A stretch of 64,000 nucleotides of DNA from Roseiarcus sp963824475 (GCA_963824475.1 CAWGPR010000003.1:558001-622000), one strand, 5' to 3'. Shown: positions 17,988 to 26,560, counted from the stretch's first letter. Numbers and translations are program-made. The notes: generated from the letters alone by a model not told the origin.

Positions 17988-18521
17988 ATGCGGATTCGGT
18001 CCACCATCTTCGCGCTTGCCGCCGCCTGGGCCGCGTCAATGGAGCCGGCGTGGGCGATCGCCGGATGTGACGCTTTTTCCAGCGCCCTGCGCGCCGAGGC
18101 GAGCGACATGCAGGTCGAGTTCGGGCGCGCTGTCGTCGTGTCCCGGACGCGTTCCGATTCCAACGTGTTCGACGTCACGACAAAGGTGGACATTGACGCG
18201 ACCCTCAGTTGTCGCGGCGACCAAATCCAGCGCTTCGAGGCGCGCATCAGCGAACCGGCGAACGCTCGCACGACCACGAATTTCGAGCGCTTTCAGGCGG
18301 CTGCGCTGAAGGCGGCGCTGGGCTGGGACGCGGCCAAGAGCCGCGGCGTCCTGCGCGGCATGAGCGCGGATGCGAGTGAGTATCTCGCCGCCTCGCGCCA
18401 GCGAGGCGACGTCTATGTCGCCGGCAAGATCGAAGAGCACGAACCCGGCGGCGTGAGCCTCGGACTGATGGCGACCGGCGTCGACCGCACCTTCGTCATC
18501 GTCGGGCCCGCTGGCGAGTGA
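17988..18521 (+). CDS. Small exported protein of unknown function
   Basis: 177 residues with an N-terminal signal peptide (MRIRSTIFALAAAWAASMEPAWA, cleavage expected after AWA). The body has two cysteines (GCDAFSS and LSCRGDQ) that could pair. The strand-rich centre (VEFGRAVVVSRTRSDS, FDVTTKVDIDATL) ends in VDRTFVIVGP. No named family recognised. A good GGAGGGG box sits 8 bases before ATG 17988. It lies between pepA and holC, and its stop overlaps the holC GTG, so it is probably co-transcribed with them. Confidence 0.65.
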   Translation: MRIRSTIFALAAAWAASMEPAWAIAGCDAFSSALRAEASDMQVEFGRAVVVSRTRSDSNVFDVTTKVDIDATLSCRGDQIQRFEARISEPANARTTTNFERFQAAALKAALGWDAAKSRGVLRGMSADASEYLAASRQRGDVYVAGKIEEHEPGGVSLGLMATGVDRTFVIVGPAGE

Positions 18522-18970
18522 ACGAGGTCCGATTTCATCATCTTGAGCGCCGGCGCGTCGATCAGGCGCTGCCCCGCCTGCTCGAGCGCGCGCTGGAAGA
18601 AGGCCGCCGCGTCGTTCTCCGCGCCTCTTCCGACGAGATGGTCGCCGCCCTCAACGAGCGCTTATGGACCTACGACGACGCAAGCTTTCTTCCGCATGGC
18701 GCGGCCGGCGACGGCGATCCGACGACCCAGCCGATCTTCCTGACCAGCGAGGTGGAGAATCCCAACGCCGCGACGATGCTGGTCAGGCTTTCCGGCGTCG
18801 AGGCGAGCGAGGTTGACGACGCGTTCGATCTCATCGTTCTCATGTTTGACGGACGGGACGAGGCGTCGCTCGCCCACGCGCGGGGCGAATGGCGGCGGCT
18901 CAAGGACCAAGGCCGGACGATCAGCTATTGGCGAGAGAGCGACGAGGGCGGCTGGGACCAGGCGCGATAG
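18518..18970 (+). CDS. holC: DNA polymerase III chi subunit
   Basis: 150-residue HolC protein, the clamp-loader accessory subunit that contacts SSB. Typical features: VRFHHLERRRVDQALPRLLE at the start, the GRRVVLRASSDE strand, LNERLWTYDDASFLPHG and the late DLIVLMFDG strand. The GTG start overlaps the preceding stop (GTGA). Position just after pepA matches many alphaproteobacteria. Confidence 0.9.
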   Translation: MNEVRFHHLERRRVDQALPRLLERALEEGRRVVLRASSDEMVAALNERLWTYDDASFLPHGAAGDGDPTTQPIFLTSEVENPNAATMLVRLSGVEASEVDDAFDLIVLMFDGRDEASLAHARGEWRRLKDQGRTISYWRESDEGGWDQAR

Positions 18971-19064
18971 CAAGGGGTGTGCGATTCTGCGCGCGACTCA
19001 ATCTTTTCAGTCGCTTAACCTCATTTTTCTGCAACTCGCAACTCGACGCGGTTTTGTCCGACGC

Positions 19065-19100
19065 TTGACGGCTGGAGTAAAAGTGTATATACACTGAAAC
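19065..19100 (+). promoter_or_regulatory. Candidate promoter and operator of the MarR gene
   Basis: TTGACG (19065-19070) and TATACA (19088-19093) are spaced by 17 bases, a good sigma-70-type pair. The -10 lies inside a perfect 14-base palindrome, AGTGTATATACACT (19082-19095), followed by GAAAC directly before the ATG at 19101. A repressor on this palindrome would block the promoter. The predicted transcript start is at or next to the ATG, so the message may be leaderless. Confidence 0.65.
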
Positions 19101-19505
19101 ATGGGAGCGGAAGAAGTCGATTTTGTCGCCTGCCGGCAATGCGTGTGCACCGCCGCGCGACGCCGAAGCCGGGAGCTGACGCGCGCTTTCGAGAAGGCGA
19201 TGCGAGGAGCGGGCGTGCGGGGCACCCAGTTCACCCTGCTGGCGACGCTCGTTCAGACCGGCCCATTGCCCACGACCCGCCTCGCGAACCTCCTCGGCCT
19301 TGAGCGGACGACGCTGACGCGGAACCTGCGTCCGCTCCTTCGGGATGGGTTGGTTCGGATCGACGAAGGCGAGGACCGACGTGTCCATAAAGTCGCGATC
19401 ACGCGGGCCGGCGAAGAGGCCGCCCGCCGCGCCTTCCCGTTCTGGAAGACGGCGCAGGACGCAGCGCTAGCGGCGGGCGCAGAGTCCAGAGGGGACCAGC
19501 CGTAA
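19101..19505 (+). CDS. MarR-family transcriptional regulator
   Basis: 134-residue winged-helix regulator. The CVCTAARRRSRELTRAFEKAM dimer helix is followed by GTQFTLLATL, the recognition part LANLLGLERTTLTRNLRPLL (residues ~62-82) and the wing GLVRIDEGEDRRVHKVAIT. Cysteines in CRQCVC near the N-terminus resemble those seen in redox- or ligand-responsive relatives, but a sensory role is inference. Its own upstream palindrome recurs before the next gene, so autoregulation plus control of the downstream membrane protein is likely. AT-rich promoter DNA here contrasts with the GC-rich surroundings. Confidence 0.88.
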   Translation: MGAEEVDFVACRQCVCTAARRRSRELTRAFEKAMRGAGVRGTQFTLLATLVQTGPLPTTRLANLLGLERTTLTRNLRPLLRDGLVRIDEGEDRRVHKVAITRAGEEAARRAFPFWKTAQDAALAAGAESRGDQP

Positions 19506-19519
19506 AAATTTGGCATATA

Positions 19520-19538
19520 GGTGTAGTTACACTGAAAG
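19520..19538 (+). promoter_or_regulatory. Second copy of the MarR operator-like motif
   Basis: GGTGTAGTTACACTGAAAG matches the motif at 19082-19100 (AGTGTATATACACTGAAAC) at 15 of 19 positions, keeping GTGTA..TACACTGAAA. It lies 10 bases before the ATG of the membrane protein and overlaps its ribosome binding site. Confidence 0.65.
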
Positions 19539-19547
19539 GAGCTCATC

Positions 19548-20282
19548 ATGTTCGATATCCTATCCACCGTTGAGCTGACGGTCAGCGCATCGATCGCTGT
19601 GGGCTCTCTCGCGTGGGCGATGGCTGAGACCGCGCGCGGCCGGACTGCGGTTCTGGTCGCGCTCGGCGCATGGTTTGCGTTTGTGTTGGCGCTCGGCGCG
19701 ACCGGCGCGCTCAGCCCCGCGGGTGGGGGCGCGCCAGCGCTCGGCCTCACCGTCGTTTTACCCATTGTGGCGCTGGTCTGGGCCTATTTCGCACGACCCT
19801 CGGTGCGGACCGCGGTGGCGGGAACGCCCTTGCCGGCGCTGATCGCCCTCCATGCGATCCGCCTGCTGGGATTCACTTTCGTCGTTCTCTACGCCGAGGG
19901 CCGCCTTCCCGCGCCCTTTGCGCCGAGCGCGGGATGGGGCGATATGCTCATCGGCGCGACCGCGCTGCCGCTCGCCTGGGCGGTTGCGCGATTGGGCGCG
20001 CGCGTGCGGCCGCTCGTCTTGTTATGGAACGCGCTCGGGGTCGCCGATCTCGTCATCGCTCTCACGCTCGGACCTCTGTCGGCGCCCGGTCCGCTTCAGG
20101 TTTTCGTAGGGCCCCCCGACAGCTCGCCGATGACGACGTTGCCGTGGCTCATCATTCCGGGCTTCCTGCTGCCCTGTCTCATGTTCCTGCATGTCGTCAT
20201 CTTCCACCGGCTGCTCGCCAGGAGCGAAGCCTCGAAGCCGGCGCATGCGTGGATCGGCGGCGGCCAAGCAAAGTCGGCCTGA
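19548..20282 (+). CDS. Multi-spanning inner-membrane protein, unknown function
   Basis: 244 residues with about seven hydrophobic segments (roughly residues 6-26, 33-52, 63-84, 94-116, 124-146, 152-172, 192-224), short loops and a charged C-terminal tail. No transporter or enzyme signature recognised. Strong AAAGGAG box before ATG 19548. It is 42 bases behind the MarR gene and carries the same operator-like palindrome, so it is probably the target of that regulator; similar MarR/membrane-protein pairs often concern small toxic molecules, but substrate is unknown. Its 3' end abuts the integrase remnant. Confidence 0.7.
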   Translation: MFDILSTVELTVSASIAVGSLAWAMAETARGRTAVLVALGAWFAFVLALGATGALSPAGGGAPALGLTVVLPIVALVWAYFARPSVRTAVAGTPLPALIALHAIRLLGFTFVVLYAEGRLPAPFAPSAGWGDMLIGATALPLAWAVARLGARVRPLVLLWNALGVADLVIALTLGPLSAPGPLQVFVGPPDSSPMTTLPWLIIPGFLLPCLMFLHVVIFHRLLARSEASKPAHAWIGGGQAKSA

Positions 20283-20507
20283 AACATAGGTCGCAACGTG
20301 CAAAGGCCGGACGTCGGCAATCGACACGACGCCGGCGCTATCGCACCATGTGAGAAAGTCCCGCGTCGCCTTCGCGTAGGCGCGCCGCGTATGCTTGTTG
20401 CGGATGTTGGCGGCGAAGAATTCCCAAAAGCGACTCTCGGCGCGCTCGCCGGCCGCAGCGACGAGCGCGGTGTGCGGTCGACGATGACCGGAACCAAGGT
20501 GGTTCAT
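20283..20507 (-). pseudogene. Tyrosine recombinase (integrase), N-terminal fragment only
   Basis: About 75 residues match the SAM-like core-binding domain of phage-type integrases (FFAANIRNKHTRRAYAKATR, DFLTWCDSAGVV, ADVRPLHVATYV). The similarity stops at ~20283, where the frame runs into the antisense of the membrane-protein gene. The catalytic domain with its Arg/His/Tyr residues is missing. The ATG at 20507 overlaps the stop of the TIGR02391 gene (ATGA), so the two were once read together. A leftover of a mobile element. Confidence 0.7.
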
Positions 20508-21270
20508 GGTGCCGCCTGAGCCGGCCGGCACGCATCCACGATCCGGAGAAGATGGCTTGCCAACGTGATGATTTCTGCGGCCTCGTCTGGATCGTCGAGA
20601 CCGACTTTCCGATGCGATTGCGCATTCTTGTAGGTCCCGATTGCACCGGCAAAAAGATCACTTAGAGCCTGTCGCTCGCCGGCCTCCGCAGCCCCGTCCG
20701 TGAGGGGGCCGTTGTTTATATCGAAGGCTTTGCGCATGAGCGGCGCGCCGATGTCCTTCGCGGTGAAGCCGCCCGCGTCGCGAACCGCGACCTCGACAGC
20801 CTTCATGGCTTCAAAGACGGCAGTATCGTATTTGCCTCGGTGATAGAGCGCCCAAACGTCCTCGCGGATCGTCGAATGCAAGGCGTCCTTCGGAATTCGG
20901 CGGGCGCTGAATGCGCGACGCGGCTCAGGCTCCCTCGCAAGTTGCTGTGCCCTACGGCTGAGCATCCGAATTCCGTGTGGACCAATCCATCCGGGGTCGC
21001 GCACCAGTAGTCCTTGGCCCTCAAGCCACGCCCAGGCCTCTATAAGCGCAACCCGAATTTCGCCGCGACGGTTCGGAGGATATTGACCGGGTAGCCGCCT
21101 GCTTGGTCACTGCCGATGATCGTTGGGAAGAAATTGTCCGGCTGTAATAATCGGAGGGAAGGAGAACGAGAGAAAAACCACAGCACGGGCAGCATGCGCA
21201 AGCCCAGCTCCTCGGGCTCCAACGCAACTAGCACATCAGGATCAGGGATCAGGTCGACGAGCTGCACCAT
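20504..21270 (-). pseudogene. TIGR02391 (Ymh) family protein, frameshifted
   Basis: Two frames together give ~255 residues. The N-terminal part (21270 downward) reads VQLVDLIPDPDVLVALEPEELG. After a frame change at about 21080-21110 the other frame reads YPPNRRGEIRVALIEAWAWL, then LHSTIREDVWALYHRGKYDT, AVFEAMKAVEVAVRDAGG, PLMRKAFDINNGPLTD, LFAGAIGTYKNAQSH and EIITLASHLLRIVD. This is the conserved TIGR02391 layout with its YKN-SHR motif. The family's biochemistry is not established; members are often in variable, mobile or defence-rich loci. Either decayed or a one-base sequence error. AT-rich DNA lies upstream. Confidence 0.72.
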
Positions 21271-21623
21271 GTCCGAATCATTTTACGAATAAACATACGA
21301 TAAAGGACATTATCATACATAATCCGCTAACCTGCTTGGCGGGCGGGTGCGCTAACGTTGGGAGTCAGACGCTAGAACCCCTCGCCCTTGTCCTCTCCCC
21401 ACATAGGGCGTCGAGAGGCGCCCGTCTTTCGACGGGCTTTGTGGAGAGGCCCGAGCGGCCACGCGGACCCGGCCTAAAAACAGCGACGCCGGGGACAGGC
21501 CCCGGCGTCGGAGGTAGATTGGCGGACTGGCCAGCCGGCCTTTCGCTACCGCATCGAAACGGCGGCGCGCTGTCCTCCCAGCCGGCGCGCCGCCGCCCGT
21601 CCCCTCAGGCGTAAGATTTGGCG
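21271..21623. other. Intergenic region between TIGR02391 remnant and degP
   Basis: AT-rich first ~75 bases (possible minus-strand promoter for the TIGR02391 gene, with TATGAT-like hexamers), then GC-rich DNA with a GCCCGTC-TTTC-GACGGGC hairpin at 21420-21437 and the degP terminator. No supported coding frame. Confidence 0.5.
21476..21510 (-). terminator. Rho-independent terminator after degP
   Basis: On the minus strand CGACGCCGGGG (21510-21500) pairs perfectly with CCCCGGCGTCG (21494-21484) around a 5-base loop, followed by CTGTTTTT. It is ~115 bases after the degP stop. Confidence 0.75.
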
Positions 21624-23132
21624 TTACGCCTTGGGGAACGGGACGGCCACGAACCGGGCGCCGTCGGCGGTCTGAATCCGCATCATGACCGCCTTCTTGC
21701 CCTGGCTCTTCGCGCTCTCGATCCCGGACTTCACGTCCTGAGGCGTCGACACCGGCTTGCCTGCGACATCGAGGATGACGTCGCCCGTGGTCAGGCCTTG
21801 GGACGCGGCCGTTCCGTTGGGATCGACGCCGACGATGGCGACGCCCTTGTCGCCGGAGCCGGCGACCTCCTTTGCCGGAGCGATCTGAATGCCGAGGGTT
21901 GCGCCCTTGTCATTCTCCGCCTTGCCGTTGTCGGCCTTGGCCACGGTCTCGCTCTTCTGATCGGCGAGCGTGACCTGAGCCGTCTTCTCTTCGCCGTTGC
22001 GCAGATAGGTCAGTTCGACCTTGTCGCTGGGCTTGAACGAGCCGATACGCAGGGTGAGATCCGCCGCGTCCTTGACCTCCTTGCCGTTGAGCTTGGTGAT
22101 CACGTCGCCAGGCTTGAGGCCGGCCTCGGCCGCTGGCGTTCCCGGCATCGTCTGGTCAACGATCGCCCCGCCGGCGCTCTTCACGCCCATGCTCTCGGCC
22201 ATCTCCGAGGTGAACGGCTGGATGTTGACGCCGAGATAGCCGCGCGGAACGACCCCGCCGTGCTCGAGCGCCGAGATGACGGTATCCGCCGTGGTCGAGG
22301 GAATGGCGAAGCCGATGCCGACGCTGCCGCCCGAGGGAGAATAGATGGCGGTGTTCACGCCGACGACCTGGCCCTGCATGTTGAACGTCGGGCCGCCTGA
22401 GTTGCCGCGGTTGATCGGGGCGTCGATCTGCAGGAAGCGATCATAGGGGCCATCGCCGATGTCACGGCCCTCGGCCGAGATGATGCCAGCGGTCACCGTG
22501 CCGCCGAGACCGTAGGGATTGCCGATCGCAACCACCCAGTCGCCGATCCGCGGCATCTCCTTGGCGAATGTCACGAAAGGATAATCGCCGGCCTCGTTCA
22601 CCTTGAGCAGCGCGAGATCGGTCTTCGGGTCGGTGCCGACCACCTTGGCGTCGAGCGTCTTGCCGTCTTGCGTGGTCACGGTGACGGACTTGGCGTGGTC
22701 GACCACGTGGTTGTTGGTGACGATGTACCCGTCGGACGAAATGAAGAAGCCCGAGCCTTCGCCCATCATCATCGGGTGACGGCCCTGAGGCATGCCGCCG
22801 CCGTTGGGCAGGCCGCCAAACTGCTTGAAAAACTTCTGAATTTGCGGCGGGAGATTGTCCATCTGGCCGGAGAGATCCGCGGCGTCGCTGTCATTGGCGA
22901 CCATCTTGACCTTGACCGACACGACCGACGCTTTGACGCGGTCGATGAGCGGAGCGAAGGACGGGGCGTTCTGGGGCAGATCGGCGGTGGAGACGGCCGC
23001 CGCATGGGCCGGGTGCATCGGGGTGAACGCGCCCTCGCCGAGCGCGCCGGCCACGCCAAGCGCGGCAACCGCGACTGAGGCGAGGATCGTGTTGCGCCGC
23101 CCCCGTGGGCTCGTGAAGTTGGAGAAAGACAT
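21624..23132 (-). CDS. degP: Periplasmic serine protease/chaperone of the DegP (HtrA/Do) family
   Basis: 502-residue DegQ/DegP-type protease for envelope protein quality control. Signal region MSFSNFTSPRGRRNT with a hydrophobic stretch ending PAHAAA. The trypsin-like domain carries the catalytic triad His in TNNHVVDH (~residue 142), Asp in PKTDLALLK (~172) and Ser in RGNSGGP (~247). A flexible Gly/Met-rich Q-linker-like segment (GGLPNGGGMPQGRHPMMMG) precedes it. Two PDZ domains follow (GYLGVNI ... DVITKLNGK; LGIQI ... DVILDVAGK). ATG 23132 has a GGAGG box; the frame to 23303 is unsupported. A terminator follows. Confidence 0.94.
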   Translation of the reverse strand: MSFSNFTSPRGRRNTILASVAVAALGVAGALGEGAFTPMHPAHAAAVSTADLPQNAPSFAPLIDRVKASVVSVKVKMVANDSDAADLSGQMDNLPPQIQKFFKQFGGLPNGGGMPQGRHPMMMGEGSGFFISSDGYIVTNNHVVDHAKSVTVTTQDGKTLDAKVVGTDPKTDLALLKVNEAGDYPFVTFAKEMPRIGDWVVAIGNPYGLGGTVTAGIISAEGRDIGDGPYDRFLQIDAPINRGNSGGPTFNMQGQVVGVNTAIYSPSGGSVGIGFAIPSTTADTVISALEHGGVVPRGYLGVNIQPFTSEMAESMGVKSAGGAIVDQTMPGTPAAEAGLKPGDVITKLNGKEVKDAADLTLRIGSFKPSDKVELTYLRNGEEKTAQVTLADQKSETVAKADNGKAENDKGATLGIQIAPAKEVAGSGDKGVAIVGVDPNGTAASQGLTTGDVILDVAGKPVSTPQDVKSGIESAKSQGKKAVMMRIQTADGARFVAVPFPKA

Positions 23133-23342
23133 CAAGACCTCCGTTTTCTTGTTTTGACCGCGTCTCTGCGGGCACCGGGAGGGAGAATGGCCCAGCGCGC
23201 CTATCCGGCAATTGGCCGGCGCATTAAGCTTTCTCAAGGAATGAGGCGACCGGACGGAGCCGCGCGCCGATTTTGCGCCATTGACGCGAACGAATGGCCT
23301 CAACCGGGCGATGGCGAAGGCTTTCGCCTCGACGCAGAACCC

Positions 23343-24116
23343 CTACCGATTCGCGGGCGTATTGATGACGAGCTTGTAGTCAGGCCGCTCCGCCGGAGCG
23401 AATGTGTGCTGAGTGAAGCTCACGAGACCATCGTCAGGATGATTGAACAGGCGAAGCCCGCCTTCGCGGATCTGAACGGCCTGCTCATCCCATGCTTCCG
23501 CGAAGAACGCGCTCTCGCTGCGGAGCGTTTCGACGAATATCTTGACCTGGGCGTCGCGAAAGGTGCGGGCGAAGTCCGCGCGAAACTCGGCGAGCAGCCG
23601 TCGCGCCCTGTCCTTCCAGGCCGGAATCAGCGCGCGAGCGGGCGGCTCAAGGAACACATACCGCAAGAGGTTGCGTTGACAATCCCCGTCCAGCCAGCCG
23701 TGAAAGAGCCGCGCCGCCGCCTCGTTCCAGCAGCATGCGTTCCAGAGGCGATCGAGGCCATAGGCCGGATGTTCGATGGCTTTGACCGCGGCGATCAGGG
23801 AGGCAGGCGCGTCCGCAGAGGACCCCCGCGGTCCTTCCGGATCGACACGTCCCGCAAGCTTGAACAGATAGTCGCGTTCGGCGCGCGACATGGATAACGC
23901 TTGCGCGATCCGGCTCAGGGCCTCGGGGGAAGCTTGCACCGGGCGGCCTTGTTCGATCCACGTGCACCAGGTGACGCTGATGCCGGCCCGCGCGGCCAGC
24001 TCCTCGCGCCTGAGACCCGACGTTCGCCGCCGTCCGGTCGCCGTCGTTGGCCGCATATGCTCGCGATGGGCGCGCACGAACTCGCCCAGGAGCCGCCTTT
24101 GGTCTGCTTCGAGCAT
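23343..24116 (-). CDS. XRE-type regulator with MmyB-like ligand-binding domain
   Basis: 257 residues. The N-terminal Cro/C1 helix-turn-helix (GLRREELAARAGISVTWCTW, then EQGRPVQASPEALSRIAQAL; residues ~30-80) is followed by the MmyB-like ligand-binding domain (IEHPAYGLDRLWNACCWNEAA ... FLEPPAR ... LRLFNHPDDGLVSFTQHTF). Regulators of this class usually control a divergently transcribed enzyme; here that is the methyltransferase 94 bases away. A pair of direct repeats lies in the shared promoter region. Start 24116 is chosen because the HTH begins at the expected distance; the longer frame to 24908 is antisense to the methyltransferase. Confidence 0.88.
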   Translation of the reverse strand: MLEADQRRLLGEFVRAHREHMRPTTATGRRRTSGLRREELAARAGISVTWCTWIEQGRPVQASPEALSRIAQALSMSRAERDYLFKLAGRVDPEGPRGSSADAPASLIAAVKAIEHPAYGLDRLWNACCWNEAAARLFHGWLDGDCQRNLLRYVFLEPPARALIPAWKDRARRLLAEFRADFARTFRDAQVKIFVETLRSESAFFAEAWDEQAVQIREGGLRLFNHPDDGLVSFTQHTFAPAERPDYKLVINTPANR

Positions 24117-24124
24117 GGCAGCCC

Positions 24125-24162
24125 TTGTAATAGGATAAGTTTCAATCTTGTAACAGTGTAAG
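24125..24162. promoter_or_regulatory. Direct repeats between XRE regulator and methyltransferase
   Basis: TTGTAATAGGATAAG (24125-24139) and TTGTAACAGTGTAAG (24148-24162) agree at 12 of 15 positions, 23 bases (about two helical turns) apart, in the 93-base divergent region. They are the best candidate operator for the XRE regulator. Confidence 0.5.
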
Positions 24163-24209
24163 CGTGAATGGAAAACGGCATACGCCCCGGGGAATGAAAG
24201 GATCCAGGC

Positions 24210-24974
24210 ATGAGCGAGGCCCATGAACGAGTTGTCGAGGCGCAGTTCGGTCCTCGAGCGCGAGCCTATGTCGAGAGCGCGGTTCACAGTCAGGGCGCGG
24301 ACCTCGACGCGATCGGCGCGCTCGCGGCGAAGCTGCGCCCGGAGCTGGCCCTCGATCTCGGCGCCGGCGGGGGCCACGTCTCCTATGTCGTCGCGCGCCA
24401 TGCGCGCCGGGTCATTGCTACGGATCTGTCGCCAGAGATGTTGGCGGCGGTGGCGCAGACGGCGCGTGAGAAGGGCCTGAGCAATATCGAGACCGCTGAA
24501 GCCCCAGCCGAGCGACTCCCCTTTGAAGACGAGACGTTTGACTTTGTCGCCTCCCGATATTCCGCGCACCACTGGCGCGACTTCGACGCCGGGCTTCGGG
24601 AAGCGCGCCGTGCGCTGAAACGCGGCGGCCGGGCGGTGTTCGTCGACGCCTATTCTCCCGGCCAGGCGCTCCTCGACACCCATCTCCAGGCCATCGAATT
24701 GCTGCGCGACCATTCTCACGTCCGCGATTACACTTGCGCGCAATGGGTGGACGCGCTCGCCCGCTCCGGCTTCGCCCTCGAGGCTTGCCGGACTTGGCGC
24801 CTCAGGATGGATTTTCCCGTCTGGACAGCGCGCATGCAAACGCCCGAAGAGAATGTGAAAGCGATCCGCGCGCTCCAGAACGCCGCCTCCGCAGAGACCA
24901 AGACGCATTTCGCGATCGAGCCCGACGGCTCGTTTCTCCTCGACGTTCTGATGATCGAGGCGTCGACCGCGTGA
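24210..24974 (+). CDS. Class I SAM-dependent methyltransferase (UbiE/Methyltransf_11 type)
   Basis: 254 residues with the SAM-binding motif I LALDLGAGGGHVSYVVARHA (residues ~47-66), acidic motif II (VIATDLSPEML), motif III-like AERLPFEDETFDFVASRYSAH and the post-I ALKRGGRAVFVD strand. This is the small-molecule methyltransferase fold shared by UbiE-like and many detoxifying or biosynthetic enzymes; the substrate cannot be read. Divergent from the XRE regulator that probably controls it; converges on xylB with 29 bases between. Confidence 0.85.
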   Translation: MSEAHERVVEAQFGPRARAYVESAVHSQGADLDAIGALAAKLRPELALDLGAGGGHVSYVVARHARRVIATDLSPEMLAAVAQTAREKGLSNIETAEAPAERLPFEDETFDFVASRYSAHHWRDFDAGLREARRALKRGGRAVFVDAYSPGQALLDTHLQAIELLRDHSHVRDYTCAQWVDALARSGFALEACRTWRLRMDFPVWTARMQTPEENVKAIRALQNAASAETKTHFAIEPDGSFLLDVLMIEASTA

Positions 24975-25003
24975 GCGCGAGCGGCGCCGCGCGTTGGCCT
25001 GAG

Positions 25004-26464
25004 CTACTTCCGGAACTCGTCCTTCACTGCGGCGTACAGAGCCGCGAAGCGCTCACGCTGCCGGGCGAAGAGGCCGGCAAGCTTCGGATCGGGCTCGGTG
25101 ACGTCGGCGACCTCCGGCTTACCGCAGACGGCCTCCGGCGGCTCGCCGGTTGCGGCCATCCGCGCAAGGCGCGCGGCGCCATAAGCCGGGCCCGTCTCGC
25201 CCCCCTTCATGCGCAGGACGGTAAAGCCGGTCGCGGCGGCGATCATGCGCGTCCACAAGGCGCTCTTCGCGCCGCCGCCGATCAGGCCGACGCGCTCTAT
25301 TTTCGCGCCGGCGAGGCCAAGACAATCGCGCGCGTCCGCAAACGTCAGGGCGACCCCCTCCATCACCGCGCGGGCGACGTCGACGCGCGACGTCGCCTCG
25401 CTCATGCCGAACAGAACGGCACGCGCGTAAGGATCGTCGAGCGGCGTCCGCTCGCCGCTGAGATATGGCAGAAAGAGAAGCGCGCCGGGGCCAGGATAGT
25501 CCGTCGCCGCCTCGCGCTCGAGCGCGTCCGGCGACGCCCCGAGAAGCCGCCCGGCAAAAGCGAGCGCGCCGGCGCCATTGAGCATCGCCGCCATGGCGTA
25601 CCACCGGTTTGGCAGCGCATGGGCGAAAGAGTGCACGAGGTTCTCCGGCGCGCTCATGTATCGATCGGTCGCGACGATGAGCTGGGTCGCAGTTCCGAGC
25701 GAGATGAAGGCTTCGCCTGGCGCGATTGCGCCCAAGCCCACCGCGCCAGCGGCGGCGTCGCCCCCGCCGGCCGCCAGCAGCACGCCACGCGGCAGGCCGA
25801 GCGCGTCCGCGGCTTCCGGCCGAATTTGGCCCACAGGCGCCGATCCTTCGAACAAAGGCGGCGCCCAGGCGAGGTCCGCGTCACAGGCGTCGAACGCTTG
25901 CCGAGACCAGTCTCGCCGGGCCTCGTCAAGAAGCCATGTCCCCGCGGCGTCGCTCATGTCCGAGCCCCGTTCGCCGCTAAGCTTGAGGCGCAAGTAGTCC
26001 TTCGCCGACAGGACCACCTTGATGAGGCGGCGATGGCCGGGCTCGTTTCGCGCTAGCCATTTCAGCTTCGGCCCGGTGAAGCCCGGCATCGGTTTTACCC
26101 CGACGACTCGGGCGAGGTCAGGATAGTCGCTCGCCAGTTCGTCCGCCTCGCGAAAAGCGCGGCCGTCATTGTGCAGGATTGCGGGTCGCACCGGCTTGTC
26201 GGCGCGGTCGAGGAGCACCGCGCCGTGCATCTGGCCTGAAAAGCCGATCGCCCTCAGCTCGCCGATCGCCTTGCCGGCGGCGCCTTGGAGGTCGGCGATC
26301 ACGCCAGCCATCGCGGTCGCCCAATCGTCGGGGTCCTGCTCCGACCAGCCAGGGCGCGGGCGGTCGGGAGAATAGGCGCGGGCGGCGCTCGCGACCGGCT
26401 CGCCGCGCTCGTCGGTCAGGAGCGCCTTTAGGCCGGAGGTTCCACAGTCGAGCCCGAGATACAT
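25004..26464 (-). CDS. xylB: Xylulokinase
   Basis: 486-residue FGGY-family sugar kinase that phosphorylates D-xylulose. ATPase-fold motifs: LGLDCGTSGLKALL (phosphate 1, residue ~3), GFSGQMHGAVLLD (~75, typical of xylulokinase with its MHG), a catalytic-region Asp in SDAAGTWLLD (~177), LGTATQLIV (phosphate 2, ~250) and GGGAKSALWTRMIA (adenosine motif, ~395). No xylose isomerase or transporter gene is adjacent, so it stands alone here. Start ATG 26464. Confidence 0.92.
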   Translation of the reverse strand: MYLGLDCGTSGLKALLTDERGEPVASAARAYSPDRPRPGWSEQDPDDWATAMAGVIADLQGAAGKAIGELRAIGFSGQMHGAVLLDRADKPVRPAILHNDGRAFREADELASDYPDLARVVGVKPMPGFTGPKLKWLARNEPGHRRLIKVVLSAKDYLRLKLSGERGSDMSDAAGTWLLDEARRDWSRQAFDACDADLAWAPPLFEGSAPVGQIRPEAADALGLPRGVLLAAGGGDAAAGAVGLGAIAPGEAFISLGTATQLIVATDRYMSAPENLVHSFAHALPNRWYAMAAMLNGAGALAFAGRLLGASPDALEREAATDYPGPGALLFLPYLSGERTPLDDPYARAVLFGMSEATSRVDVARAVMEGVALTFADARDCLGLAGAKIERVGLIGGGAKSALWTRMIAAATGFTVLRMKGGETGPAYGAARLARMAATGEPPEAVCGKPEVADVTEPDPKLAGLFARQRERFAALYAAVKDEFRK

Positions 26465-26560
26465 GGGCCCGCATTGTGGGCCGCGCGCGAAGCGCCCACA
26501 AGCGGGAGGGCAGGATTAGGGGCTAAGCCAGTCGGGCCGTTCTTATGCTCGTCCGGCCTA

